Source: Paramecium pentaurelia
Taxonomy: Eukaryota; Ciliophora; Oligohymenophorea; Peniculida; Parameciidae
Direction: 5' to 3'
NCBI GenBank assembly: GCA_905183005.1
Contig: CAJJDO010000005.1
Location: forward strand, 766,641-830,640
DNA length: 64,000 nt
In this document: one piece after another, positions 38,418 to 51,400 of the stretch
Layout of the letters: every line of letters begins with the position of its first letter
How positions within the stretch are numbered: the first letter of the stretch is position 1
The notes under the pieces: model-generated
What the model was told of the DNA's origin: nothing
Database searches by the model: none
Seen by the model: only the letters and a program-made list of their open reading frames with translations
Made by a program: the position numbers and the translations under genes

Positions 38418-39701
38418 TAATTGTTAATCACAATTTATAATTTAATAATTGATAATTTTTATTATTTCTTTATCTTATCAAGAATAAATGATTTGATTTT
38501 ACTTATTTATTTTAATTAGAATTTCTAAAAAATCAACTATGTTATCATATAGATTTAGATATATTGATACTAATTCATACATGATTAATCAAATTTTATA
38601 GAAAGCTCACCACATTTGAATGAAAATTAAAAAAAAAAGAGTAGATAAAATTATTATTTGAATAATCAATTTTGTAATTATTAGTGAATTGAATTATTAA
38701 TCACAGAAATAGATTTTTATAAAACTGCAATATTTGAATATTGTAATCAATTTAAAGAATATTTTCTATCAGTATCATAAATAATTTATAAAGAGAATAA
38801 ACTAAATCAATAATAATTAATTAAGCATAACTTTTAGTATGTTTTAAATAAAGAATAAATATACTTAATAAATGACTGTAAATTTATTCATTAGAATAAT
38901 AATTATTATTTTTGAATGAAAATCTAAATTTTCAACTCTATATTTTATTAATCTAACATCAAATTATGATAAATATATAATCTAGTTTATAAATTATAGA
39001 TTTGATGAAAACAACTTTACAATTGATTGGGTTTATAAATATGTCTACTTTAGTATTTAATATGAATTAAAATGAATTAAATAAATTAAATAGACTTTGA
39101 TGACAAATATTTTATTGAATTTAATAGTTTACATTTAAATATATGAATTTTTAATAATGACACACTATTCTGTTTATTTGATATTTATTCTAATTTTTCA
39201 TTAATTAAAATAATTCAAATCAGTTATTTGCATAGTTTAAAATGATAAATATATAAAAAATAAGTTTCATTATTACTATTACTATAGGTATTATTTATGA
39301 TGATGATAGTAGGGTTATAATTTTACAAAAATACTATTAAATCGAATTAAAAGGATAGATTACATAATTTGAAAATACTGTCTATTATTGAATTAATGAA
39401 TATATTTACATTATCAGAGTTACCTTAATGAGTTAATTTGAAAAATAAATAAAAATTCAGTATTTTTTGAATGGAATGAAAGTTTAAAAGAAATTATTTA
39501 TAAGATGAATTGATAATGAAAAATATAATTAGTAAATAATGATCTAATCTTATAAATATGTAATAATTGATTAATTAAATTGGGTATTAAATGACTTGTA
39601 TTATATATATATATATAAAATTCGAAAATGATATGAGAGGCTATATAAGTATTTATTAAAAGCTATAAAATGATAATTATTAAAAAAAAATATTTAGAAA
39701 A
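38418..39701. other. 1.3-kb intergenic gap, no gene supported
   Basis: The largest gap in the window, between the helicase start and the pseudokinase start. It is A/T-rich with frequent TGA. One plus-strand stretch (about 38873-39103) stays open for some 77 codons in the ciliate code, with a natural-looking composition (QLIGFINMSTLVFNMNQ), but no start, introns or homology support a gene; it may be a relic. A (TA)n run lies at about 39603-39617. Confidence 0.5.
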
Positions 39702-41271
39702 ATGATTTAAGATTCTATATTTGCTGAATCCTTTTGGAATCCAATTTATGATAAATGGCAATTGAATTTGGATGATGAAGAAGTAAATATTTTTTCTTAA
39801 ATTGAAGGAATAAACTTTTGAGCTATACTGTGAAAACAACTTAGAGAGATTTAAAGTTATCTCAGGTCAATTGTTTGCCTCTAGTTCATATATAAATTTA
39901 TTGGAAACTTATGTTATTTTAGATGAGAGAGGAGTAACTCTTTAAAATAAATTTGGTTAAATAAATGTCAACGGGCCAAATTTACAGTAGTTTTACAAGG
40001 TGATTGATTAAAAATGTATGCATTTGGATATTTAATTGTATTATGAAATTGAAAAAGTGTTGTTTGACTTAGAAAAATTTTAGGTAATATTTGTTGTAAT
40101 TTAATAGGTGTTGTAAGCAAGAGATAAAAAGAGTGGGATGATAAAATCAATAAAAAAGTATCCGAAATCAGAAGGAAAGGAATATTTAAAATAGATAATT
40201 AGAAAATAAAAACATGAATATCTATATGAAGATAAACAATATGTCTACATAGTTATTTCATATTTGAATGGAAAGATGATTCATGAGTTGCCCTTCGAAT
40301 AATCATATTTTGGTTTATTAAAAATGTTGTACAAATATCATAATGAAGGGTTCATTCTAAATCACTTTTTAGTAAAATTCGTTTTAATTTTTTAATAGGT
40401 CTCTAACATAATTTTGTTGGATGATAATTGCAATATGGATGTTTTAGACAATAGTATGATTGAAAAAATGACGAATGAATATTCTAAAGAAATATTCTAA
40501 GATGTTCAATTAATCAAGTCATACTTAATTTCTAAGTAAATTAGTTAATTAAAAATTCTAGATTTCCTGAAGAATAGGATATTATATAGAATATGATTAA
40601 TACTAATGTTTAATCAGTTCAAGAACTCTTGTTTAATGAAATTTTCATCAATTACTTTGGAGAAAGTGAATTCTATAGACTACTCAATTCATAACCATAT
40701 TAAAAACAAAATCATTTATCTTAAAATTCTAATTTAAATTTATTAGAAACCTTTAATACAATTAGATCAAGCATTATGGATTCATCTGATGAAATGGAAG
40801 ATGTTCAATTAAATAGACAATTTAATTTTTGTTCATAATAATTTGATGATTCTCCAATGTTATCTCCCAGTTAAAAACCAAAACATTAATCAAGATTATC
40901 AAGTAGATAAGTAGTTTTGGAGACACTCCTTTAAGAAAACATAATAACATAATAATAATTTTAATAGTTTTATAGAGATGAGGATTTTCAAAATGAATAG
41001 GAAATTAATGAATTTAGTGAAATGTTGACTAAAGAAATTGAAAACTCATCTCTAACTACTCCAATATAGAGTGATGTAATTCTATTTATAATTATTATAG
41101 TCTAATACAACTTGTCCCAATACTGTTATTATTCATAGTAAGAAAAATGCAGCAAATCGCATTTGCGATATTCTACATGAAGCTTAGTAGGAATTAATTT
41201 AAGCAGCCAAAAAACCATATAATGTGAATAAAGTGTAGAATGTTAGGAAAAATCTATTTAATTTACATTGA
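39702..41271 (+). CDS. Degenerate protein kinase (pseudokinase) with PH-like N-terminus
   Basis: Five introns (39783-39807, 40084-40107, 40372-40398, 40536-40561, 41076-41100) give 480 residues. The first 120 residues resemble a PH-like domain (TFELYCENNLERFKVISGQ). Then come kinase-like blocks: SGMIKSIKK (beta-3 Lys plausible), YIVISYLNGKMIHEL (hinge), LLKMLYKYHNEGFILNH and SNIILLDDN, which aligns with HRDLKPENILLDDN but lacks the catalytic Asp; the DFG position reads LDNS. The activation segment and helix F region are almost absent before IIQNMINTNVQSVQELL, a shortened C-lobe end. Catalysis is therefore unlikely. The C-terminal 200 residues are low-complexity, ending in a basic stretch (NAANRICDILHEAQQEL). 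Layout parallels the active PH-kinase at 21857-23545. Confidence 0.7.
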
Positions 41272-41324
41272 TATCTGAATCACCATTATTCATAATTTTT
41301 GTTATTATTTTTTATATCAATACT

Positions 41325-41699
41325 TCAAACTTACATTCCATTTAACTTTAATTATATATTCTATTCAAACACAACATTGTTAAGTAATTAATTTCTTATA
41401 CAATTCCTTTTAGCCGTTTTGTATTCTAATGAATTTATATCATTAAATAATTATAATTCTTGATAACAAATTTCTGTCATTGAATTTATTTATTATTGTC
41501 TATATTATTATAAGTAGTTATTGAAATTATTGATATCTTTATTACATTCAATTAATAATGCATTTTTTATTTTTTCATCATTCTTATATAGATCCTCCAC
41601 TTAGGCTTAACACTTTTATTATTTTATTTATAGACAATCTATTTATCTTTGATATTTTTAAATAGCTCTGTCAACTATAAATTTAAATTCTGCGGCCAT
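41325..41699 (-). CDS. Small coiled-coil hypothetical protein
   Basis: Single exon, 124 residues, starting MAAEFKFIVDRAIQKYQ. Almost entirely helical and polar, with five Cys (DCLQIKQQKCQAQ, LLIECNKD, EICYQEL, KRNCIRN). No known family is recognised. Its ATG lies only 15 bases from the divergent ATG of the Rrp40 gene, so the two must share a tiny bidirectional promoter or overlap in their 5' ends. It converges on the pseudokinase gene with 53 bases between stops. Confidence 0.65.
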
Positions 41700-41714
41700 A
41701 AATTAAATTATTTA

Positions 41715-42454
41715 ATGTAAAGTGCTCTTGTATATATAACTTTGCCTGGAGAAAAAATTCCACTCAAAAGTTTAGTTATTGGCAATACAATAAAAACAAA
41801 TAAGCAAGATGTCAATATCACTAAATCATTAGAAATAGAAACTAAACATGCAGGATGGTTTTGGTTAGATTAATAAAAAATTGCAATTTGTCATAATCCT
41901 ATATATTATACACCTGAAATTGAAGACTATGTGATTGTATAAGTTACTGGTAAGAATAGCGAATATTATTTTTGTGATCTTGGTAATGGTTTAGTATATA
42001 ATCTAAATTAAATGGATTTTGAAGGAGCAACAAAAAAGAATAAACCAAACATTTAAGTTGGATAATTTTTATATGCTAGAGTCATAGAATTGAATCATTA
42101 TTTAAAGGGCAAATTATCATGCATAAATCCATAAAGTAAAAAAGAATGGGTATTAATATATTTATAATATAGACAACAGGAGAAAATCTATTTCGAGAAT
42201 TAATTGGAGGAGTCATTGTTGATTTGCCTTTGAATTTTGTTTAAAGTCTTTTAAGTTCTTAAACAAAACCAGAATTATTTAAAGAGATAAGCAAACATTC
42301 TAGTTTTGAAGTTTGTGTGGGTAAAAATGGTAGGATTTGGATTAAAGGTGCTGATGCTATTTTAATAATTAATTTATTAAAACGTTGTGCTCCTTTACAA
42401 TTAGAATAACAATTAAATATGATTAATAAATTTGCATCCCAGTTTTAGTAATGA
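41715..42454 (+). CDS. RRP40: Exosome complex subunit Rrp40 (EXOSC3)
   Basis: One intron (42150-42172) gives 238 residues, close to the usual size. The S1 domain region has DYVIVQVTGKNSEYYFCDLG and the conserved FEGATKKNKPNIQVGQFLYARV. The KH domain has FEVCVGKNGRIWIKG, the family GMNGRIW signature, and ends in helices (INLLKRCAPL). Rrp40 is one of three cap subunits that thread RNA into the nuclear and cytoplasmic exosome. Several of the conserved positions are joined by TAA/TAG Gln codons, which confirms the code. The tail-to-tail neighbour stops 27 bases away. Confidence 0.94.
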
Positions 42455-42481
42455 AATTCAACATACATCATTTAATATATT

Positions 42482-45184
42482 TCATTCTCTTTCTAATTAA
42501 ATATTTACTTGGATCCTAATGAAATTTACTAAAGCACCCATCCAAACATAAACTCCATCTTTTACCTGTAAATATAAAACAACCTCCACAAAAATACTTT
42601 GATTTATGTTATTAACAGGCTTTACATCTATATTAAAGATAAATGAATACACATTGCAATTTTTTTTGAAATCAGGAAAATGTTGATATTCATAGAGTTG
42701 GAATATTACAAAGTCTATTTTCATAATATGAACTCTCTATTTAAAGGTTTATTTATTTTCTATTATATTATGGATAATAATTATGTAATACTTAATGATT
42801 TTATTTTTGATAAAAGATTAGAATATAAATCACAGATTTACTTATCTGTCAATTATTTTTATTCATTTTTATTGATCCAATTATATAGTAATCGAGCAGC
42901 TTATAATTTTTCAATTGATGTGTCAATCCAAACTAATTGAAGGATTTTATGAAAATATTTTATTAGTTCATCATTGTTAACACATTTGTCATATATGAGA
43001 CTGTAGGTTTTTATTTTTAAATATAGATTTTCATCAATACCAAAACCCTTAAAATTATGCCATTTCAATCCATTAATAAATTCAAATGCATTACAAGCAT
43101 ATGCAACTTTATATATAAATGAACCTTGTGTTGCATAATAATAATTATTTGATATATAAACACATTATTCTTAATTAGTAGTATTAGTTTCTTGAATGAA
43201 TTCATTACTTTTTTTTATGTATTTAATGTCATTAAATTAAGAATATCGTTGATCAATAGCCTTGGAGTCAGTAGATTAATACTCAAAAAATTATTAATCA
43301 AAGCAGTTCATATATTATTATTTTTAATACTATTTTTCAATTTAAAGTCTTAAATGTTTGAGATACTTTGCATTTTACTGCTTAGATCTACTCCATTATC
43401 ATTATCATCTTCTTCATCTATATTGCCACTTGATTCCTCCAAATTGAATTTGAATTCTGCATTCCCACCTATAAGCATATCTTAATTTAAGGCAGAATTT
43501 CTTGAACTTACCTAAGCATAGATAATACTATTTTAATGTGGATCTGGATCATTATAATCTGTCTGAGTTTTAAAAGGGTTATGATTGCTATTATTAATGA
43601 CACATAAATAGGAGCCTCTAGTATTTTTGCTTCTTAATTTTTAACTCTTTCTAGCAGTATATTATTTGCTTTGTCTACTTGCAATACTAAAAACATCAGC
43701 TTAACTCTCTTCACACATTAGTATAGATCCTTAAGAAATCAATTTTTATTTCTCTTTAAAAGCTGATACTATTTGACTCAATTCTATGGATTTCTTTTGA
43801 TTAAGATTCTTTTCCATTTTCATTATCTATATAAATAGAAACTAAAGTTACTCGATGTCTGGCCTTAAGATTTTTCATTTTTGTTTCAATATGGAGATCT
43901 AATTATTCAGTCAAGGCTGAATATAAACTCATTAAATCTTAAGTCACTTCATCAAATAATTTTTGAGATTATTCTACATAATCCATAACCTTCTAATTAT
44001 TTTCCAATAATTATTCTAAACGTCTTTCCATAAATTTTAATTCCTTAAGATTTAATTATGTTTATTCTCTTTTATTATTGATTAATTCTGTATCATTCTC
44101 CATTACAAATTGATCCTTCAATTTTTAAATTTCTATATTTTCTTCATGCTCTTTCAATGTTTAAGTTAAGTTCATTCCCATTACTGCAACAGGTCTATTT
44201 AAAATTAATATTTTGTACAATGATATAGATGTAATTCCAAGAAAAGCTGCTATGCAAGCTACAAATTTTCCAGGGACACTCAAAGGCACCTTATCACCAT
44301 AGCCAACTGTTGTCATAGTTGCAATACACCACCAAACAGCCTCAGATATTGAATTGATTTTCTATTCATCTTCAATAATATTATTTTCATCATATTCCAA
44401 ATAATACATTACAATTGAGAAAAATAGAACCAAAAATAAGAACATAGTAATCAAAATTATTATGTCTTTAGCTGAATGCTTTACTGTATCTACCTTTATA
44501 AGTGATTCATATATTTACAATCATTAACATATCCTTCATAAACCTTGAAAGTTTAAATAGCCTAAATACTCTCATAAATCTTATAATTCTAATCACTCTT
44601 AAACCTGATAAGCTTGCCCCTTCAAATATTAAATTAAATAAGAAAGGCATAATTGCAAGCAAATCTATTAAATTCAAGGGAGATAAAATAAATCCCATTA
44701 ATTTTGAATCAAAAGCCGTTGAACTAAACATTCTTAATATGTATTCTAAACCAAAGAATATGAATAGATAATATTCTAAATAAAATGAAATGTCATCATA
44801 TTAAGAATTACTATCTATATTTAAATCAATAATCATACTGTTCTCCATTAATGAATCTACAATAATTGCTATGCAAGATAACAATATACTCGTTAGTAAT
44901 AGAAATTGCAAACAATAAGCTATTAAAGAAGAGTTAGGGTCTTCTAATAATATGTAAATATATTATTGCATCCCTTTACATATTACTTTCATTTTTCCAA
45001 AAAAGCTTTGATTTTGTAGTTTTCTTCTTAAAGAGAAGTCTTCTGTTCTAAATTTCTGAATTCTACTCTTTGAAATCATTTTTTGTTAAGATTCATTTAC
45101 TTTTTGTGTTTCACTTTGATCTAAGAATTGCTATGCATTCTATCTTGGAGATATGAACTAACTCAATTTTGAATCTTATTCCAT
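42482..45184 (-). CDS. Voltage-gated-type K+ channel with long C-terminal extension
   Basis: With introns 44494-44518, 43827-43851, 43366-43391 and 42760-42791 the product is 864 residues. Six TM segments (about 100-330) include an S4 with Arg every third position (LRVIRIIRFMRVFRLFK) and the pore filter TMTTVGYGDKVP, so K+ selectivity and voltage sensing are expected. A coiled-coil region (about 335-430) follows, as in ciliate Kv-like channels. The 26-nt intron 43366-43391 is what joins the channel to a 270-residue C-terminal part of unknown family (FINGLKWHNFKGFGIDE, CVNNDELIKYFHKILQLVW). If it is not removed, the channel ends at 43308 (608 aa) and a second frame starts at ATG 43311, overlapping by four bases. 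I prefer one gene because no promoter fits between. Confidence 0.8.
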
Positions 45185-46052
45185 TCAATTCTAAAAAATT
45201 AATAATTATTAATAATTGTATAACTATCCTTAAAGTATAATAAATAAATTAAAAGTTAGTATTTCATTTAATACTATTAATTAATACTAATTTGATTCTC
45301 AATAACATTTTTATTTTAATCAAATAAGTATATTTGAAATGGAAATTATAGACACATGAAATTAGTTTGTAGTCAAATTCTTTTTATTTCTGATTTTCTT
45401 TTAGTATATAGTTTAATAATAAATTGAAAGAAGATACAGTTTTCATCATATTATGAAACTATTCTTATGTATCTAGAATTCATATCAATTTTCTTTGAAT
45501 CTAAGTTAACAAACCTTATCACCACTTATTATAAATATGATCTTAACAAGTTTAATTAATTAATCATATCTATATTTAATTTAATTTTTTCACATACTAT
45601 TATTCAAATAAAATGAGATTCCAATAAACTGTAATATAAGGTTGTCAAAAAATAAATAAAAATATATTTTACTTCATTTGCTATTTTAAATCCAAATTAT
45701 ACTTTTTAATATTCAGAATTAATATTATTATTTTGAAATTCAACAAACCCTATAATAAATTTATTGTTGATCATACTCTCTTTATTGGATTCTGTATCCT
45801 CAAATGATAGCAATAATTACTAATTATACAATAAATTTTCAGTCAAAATAGATTTTGGAATATCTATAAGGTAATTAAAATATAAATATATATATATATA
45901 TATTAGTTTAATTTAATGTGTTAATTATATTTTATTAATGTATATTTAAATCTTAGTTATATAGACACATATACTTTTCAATTCATCTTTATATATACTA
46001 TTATTAATTAATTTGAATACTAATTGTATATTATAAAATTTTATTAATTTCA
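45185..46052. other. Intergenic, mostly no gene; one possible relic inside
   Basis: About 870 bases upstream of the channel gene and downstream of the prolyl-tRNA synthetase stop. Apart from the open stretch listed at 45604-45870 and a (TA)n run near 45886-45904, nothing is recognised. Confidence 0.5.
45604..45870 (-). pseudogene. Possible gene relic or small ORF
   Basis: Minus-strand ciliate-code frame of 88 codons ending in TGA at 45604-45606, with protein-like composition (LIDIPKSILTENLLYNQ, IIGFVEFQNNNINSEY, FGFKIANEVKYIFIYF). The only ATG is internal (45774). No homologue is recognised. It could be a decayed C-terminus or a chance open frame. Confidence 0.25.
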
Positions 46053-48257
46053 TCAATAAGATCTTCCCCATAAAACATATCTCTTGGCTTATTAATCACA
46101 ATGAAAACATTTCTCTCCATCTTTAATCTCATCTTACTTCAATGGCATACATAAGGTTTTGGCACTACCAGTAAGTTGAACTTATCCATCAATTTCTGAA
46201 TCCTTCTCTTTGGATTCCATTCCTGATTTATCTTTAACTTATTATTCACATTGTTATCTCTCACACCTATATATATATTTATAAAATACCATTTAGTTAA
46301 TATAGTATTTCTTTAATTTAATTGAGTCATAAATTCTTTCCAATTATCAGCTTATTTGATTCTTTAATTTAATTCTATTTTAGCTTTTTCAAACATAGCA
46401 TTATGTATATTATCTAGAATCTAATTTAATTAATTTAATTCTTCTATTTTAATTTAATATTTCTTATTGTCAAATCTTTAAACAACTCTAACTTCATTAT
46501 TTTTCAATTCTCCTGGTCCAATTTCCAATCTAATTGGAACTCCTTTTTATTCCCATTTATTAAATTTCCATCCTGGAGAATAATTATCTCTATTATCTAA
46601 ATGAACTCTTAATTTCTATTTAATTAACCTAATAATTTATTAAATTATAAATACATCTATTTTATTTATTCACATCTTTCATTTAATTATTTCTCATCAA
46701 TATCTTTATGAATGATTGGAATGATAACAATTTAATATTTAGCAATCCTTGGTGGTAATACTAATCCTTTATCATCACCATGAAACATAATCATAGCACC
46801 AATAGATCTTGTTGTTAAACCCCAACTTGTTTACCAAGCATATGCTTTTTACTTCTTGTCATCTTCAAAATTAATCTCAAACATTTTGCTAAAGTTTTAT
46901 CCTAAATGATGGGATGTAGCTCCTTATAATCCTCTACCATTTTATGGAATTATAGTTTCTACAGTAGTAGTAAAATCCCCTCCTGCAAATTTCTCTGATT
47001 CTGTTTTAATCTATTAATATTATTATATTTAATACTCCTTTAATTACAGGAACTGCTAATAATTCACCATATACTTATTCATAGAAGTCCAAAATAGTAT
47101 AAACTTATTTAACAGCTTCCTCTTTAGTAGAATGAGCTGTATGTCCTTCTTACCATAAGAATTCTCTAGTTCGAATAAATGGAGTTGGGTATTTGAATTC
47201 CCATCTCACAATGTTTGTCCATTAATTGACTTTCAATGGTAAATCTCTATGACTTTAAACCCATTTTGCAAATGCTGGATACATAATAGTTTCAGATGTT
47301 GGTCTTATGGCCAAAGGTTCATTTAAATCACTCTCACCATACTTAGTTACCCAAGCTACTTCTGCCTTGAAACCATCTACATGTGTCTTTTCTTTATTTA
47401 AATGTTTTGCTTAAAGAAACATTGGGAAATAAGTATTTTCAACATCTTCTATTCTAATGAGATCATCAAAATATCTTTATATTTATTCCCATATAAAATA
47501 TGCCCATGGTCTTAAAATATAGCAGCCACTAACATCATAATATTCTATTAATTCTGCTTTTCTAATGACTTATTGATACCATTCAGAGAAATCTGATTTT
47601 TTTATTGTAATTGCTAAAGTTTATAGATTCTATTAATCTTTTTATAATTCTTTTTGATATTCCAATTATTATTCTGATGCTTCATCTGTCAATTAGATGA
47701 CTGTATATTGCTTATTTAATGCTTTTAAGAATTTATTTTGTAAATCATCAAGTGATATTTCTACAGTAGTTGTATTTTCTATTGGATGCAATGCTAGTTT
47801 TTTAAATTTAGTTAGTTCTTCATCAATAATAATATTTTTGACCTATAATAAATTTTATAGTAAAATACTAGATTATTAGAATCATTTGCAACGGCAAAGG
47901 GATTTACATTACCTTTACTTGATTTTAAAGCTTCTGAAATTTGTTCTTCTTTACTTAATCTCATATTTCCTGATGATAATCCAAGTGTTTTCCAAAATAA
48001 TTTACCAACTTGAGTTGTATGATTTGCCAAAATTAAATAATAATTTGACTATTATATAATTAATGTTAGTTGTATACTTTCTTATCAACATATAATAGAT
48101 TCTTAACATAAGCTGTACCATCTGTCATTTGAATTTTGACAACATCATTAATAGTTGGAACTGGATCATGATGATGTACAATATAGTTTATACCTAATTT
48201 AGTTAAATATTCTAAGCAAGCTTATTTGTTTTGTAATAATATATTGTTATTGTCCAT
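46053..48257 (-). CDS. Prolyl-tRNA synthetase with N-terminal YbaK/ProX-like domain
   Basis: Five introns (48049-48077, 47843-47868, 47011-47035, 46629-46654, 46267-46289) give 691 residues. Residues 1-165 form a YbaK-type deacylase domain (CLEYLTKLGINYIVHHHDPVPT, GKLFWKTLGLSSGNMRLS), the fold that clears mischarged Ala-tRNA(Pro). The class II core (about 190-480) has the motif-2 region RPTSETIMYPAFAKW and REFLWQEGHTAHSTKEEA; GWKFNKWEQKGVPIRLEIG begins the anticodon-binding part. The end (CEQQVKDKS, TLCMPLK, KCFHCDQQAKRYVLWGRSY) is the C-terminal domain of the eukaryotic/archaeal-type enzyme. Attaches Pro to tRNA(Pro) in the cytosol. N-terminal YbaK fusions are known from other protists. Confidence 0.95.
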
Positions 48258-48406
48258 CAAAATTCAATAAATAATTTTTCTGCTTTTGCAAATTATTCTT
48301 TCTGATATTTAAACTCTTTATAGCACCAGGTTTTATAAGAAATTAATATATTATTTAATTCTTTCATTTAAATATTAATAAAAATTTATATATTGTGTAA
48401 CAATGT

Positions 48407-51400
48407 TCAATTATATTAATCTTGTTGGGATTTTGAAAATTACAAAAATACTGATTCTAAAGATGATTAATTGATTGAGAAATCATGGATCAATTTCTTT
48501 TATACAAGTTCTGTCAATGAGAAATAGGCTTTGTGAAAATCGAAGGATTAACTTGGAATCTAATAAAAATAAATCAATATAGATTACATGGAATTATAAA
48601 TTTTCTTAATCCTTTTATGGAATTTCTATAATATTTTAGAATTGCTTATTAAGAAATTGTGTAATCTCTTATTTATTCTTATACTCTCTCAATTGTATAT
48701 CATAACCATCTCCATACTTTATTCTCAATTCTTATGGACTTCCCAAACAATATACTTATCCTTTTACTAAAATTGCAATCTTATCACATAAATTTTCAGC
48801 TTCATCCATAGTATGAGTTGTTAACATCACACTACTTTGTCTTAACTGAACTCCCAATTTCAAAGTTCTCCACAAGAATCTTCTGGCTATAGGATCAACA
48901 CCTGTACTTGGTTCATCAAAGAATTAAATGCATGGTCCTCCAATTAAAGCATTACTAACACATAATTTTCTTTTGTTTCCACCTGATAATCGACCACTTT
49001 ATCTATTAATATACTCTTCTAATTGCATTGTTTACAAAAAGTATGTAACTGACTCTGTTAAATCATCTCCAGATAATCCTTTCATTCTACCAAATAAATA
49101 TAAATGTTCTTTTGGTGTTAAATTCTCCCAAATGCAATCAAATTATGGACATATACCAACATCTTAAAATATCTCATGTTTTCCTCTATGAACTTCTTAA
49201 TTTTTTATTTTAACATATCCACCACTTTTATTAATTAAAGATGTAAGTATATTAAAAATAGTTGATTTTCCAGATCCATTAGGTCCAAGAAGACCAAGAA
49301 TCTTTTATTTCTATATTGATACACTTACATTTTGAAGTGCAACACAACCATTATCATATACTTTTTATAATCTATACATTTTTACAGGATCATTTGATTT
49401 TAATAAATTTTATTCTTATTCTATAACTTATTGATCAACTCTAACACTTCTCTTTACATCATTATTATCTAAATTATTACCTACCTTCTTGAATTATTTA
49501 CCTTCTAAATAAAGTGTTAAAAAGAAGAAAATAATTCCTTAATAAAGCATGGCAATAGAATAATAAAGGGTTTCAGTAGTTAATGGAGGTGGTTGATTAT
49601 TGTTAGGACTTACATCTATTTTTATAATATTTTAGAAAGCTCTTTAGAATGCAAAAAATGGACTTAAAAATGAAAATATACATTCAATAGCTTTTATTAA
49701 AAATTCTATGAAATCTGCATTTCCTATACCCTTTTACCATAATAAAGCACAAACACCCCAAAAGTTTTAAGGCATACAATAAATGATAAAAAAGTTTAAG
49801 AATGGGAAGGTCTTCATAGCAGTAGATGTTTTCTTATACATTAAAATACCAGCAAAATATGAAAATGAAATATAAGCAAAACCAAAAGTAACAAATGCAA
49901 ATACAACATATCCCATATGATCAGTAACAAATGATAATTACATAATGTAACTGAATATAACAAATGTTAAAACAAAAAATGAGTAAAGTAAAAAGTCAAA
50001 TGCATAAGTACCTATCCAATATGGTAATACTCTACAACCCATTACTGTTAAAGCATATTTTAAATTAAATTCTCTCTCTAATACTGGTAATGTGATAAAT
50101 AAAGAGGAATTAAAACAAAATGCTAATATAACAAATAATGAAATAAGCACTAATTTAAAATATTACTCTAAATTTTTATTATCTTTAAGAAAATCTAAGT
50201 TGATTTCATCAATAATTAAAGTACCAATAACTATCAAAGTAAAAGGAATTACAATTGAAATATAATTACTGAATGTTCTTGAAGTTGTGTAAAACTTTCT
50301 TAAAAAGATAGCAGTGAATTATGATTTGAATGAATAAACAGGTGGATCATTTAAACATTTTGGAATTTTAATATCTCTTTATTATTCAACTTCTTATTCC
50401 ATAGCAATATCACTATCATTTACACTTGCTTTACTTCCTTTAGCTTTCTTGATAAATTTCTCTTCATCCATTCCAATATTAATGAATGCATCTTCCAAAG
50501 AATTTAATTTTAGATTAATAACAATGTCATTTTTATATTATTTAGTAATGGTTTCAATCAATTAATCTAATTTTTATTTACTTTTGAAAGGTATTAAAAA
50601 TATTTTAGTATCTGATTAAGATTAAGGATCAAGTTAAGCTTCTTAGATAATTGATAATACTTAATCTGAACAACTCTATAAGATATTTTAATTCTAACTT
50701 GTAATAGATAAATGATATCCTTCTCCAAAATTTGTTTTAATATAATCACATTTACCACAAGCCAATAATTTACCTGCTGCCATAATAGTTATTCTATCAG
50801 CTAATACTTCAGCTTCATCTAAATGATGTGTAGTTAGTATCATAGTTCTATTTTATTATCTAACTTTCTATAAAATCTCCCAAATAATTCTTCTTGATTA
50901 TGCATCCATACCACTTGTTGGTTCATCTAAGAAAATAACTGAAGATCCACCAATCAATGCAATAGCCAATGATAATTTTCTTTTACTACCTCCACTTAAT
51001 TCTTTAATTAATTTATTTCTATCCTCTTCTAATTCAGTAACTTCTATGATCTCATTTATTTCTTATTATAAATCTAAACCCTCTAATCCTTTGACTCTAC
51101 CCATAAAAATGAGCATTTCTATAACCTTCAAAGAAATATAAAGAACATCTCTTTATGTACATATACCAACATTTTCTCTTATAGCATCTATATTCTCTTC
51201 TAAATCTATTCCATTAATTTATATTGTTCCTTATGTCTTCTCAATCATTCCAGTTAACATACTAATTGTTGTAGTCTTACCAGCACCGTTATGTCCTAAT
51301 AAACATAGAATTTCTTATTCATATAATTTAATTGTTAAATTATCAACAGCTTTAAATTCACCAAATTTCCTTGTTAAATTCTTAATAGAAACTGTACATT

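Noticed and set aside
42497..42724. Stand-alone ORF on the minus strand
   Set aside because: It is the last exon of the K+ channel gene model; a 32-nt intron at 42760-42791 joins it in frame.
45886..45904. (TA)n run as a regulatory element
   Set aside because: Simple A/T repeats are expected in intergenic DNA of this composition; nothing marks it as functional.
47697..49167. Plus-strand open frames over the synthetase and ABC transporter genes
   Set aside because: Antisense shadows of strongly conserved coding regions.
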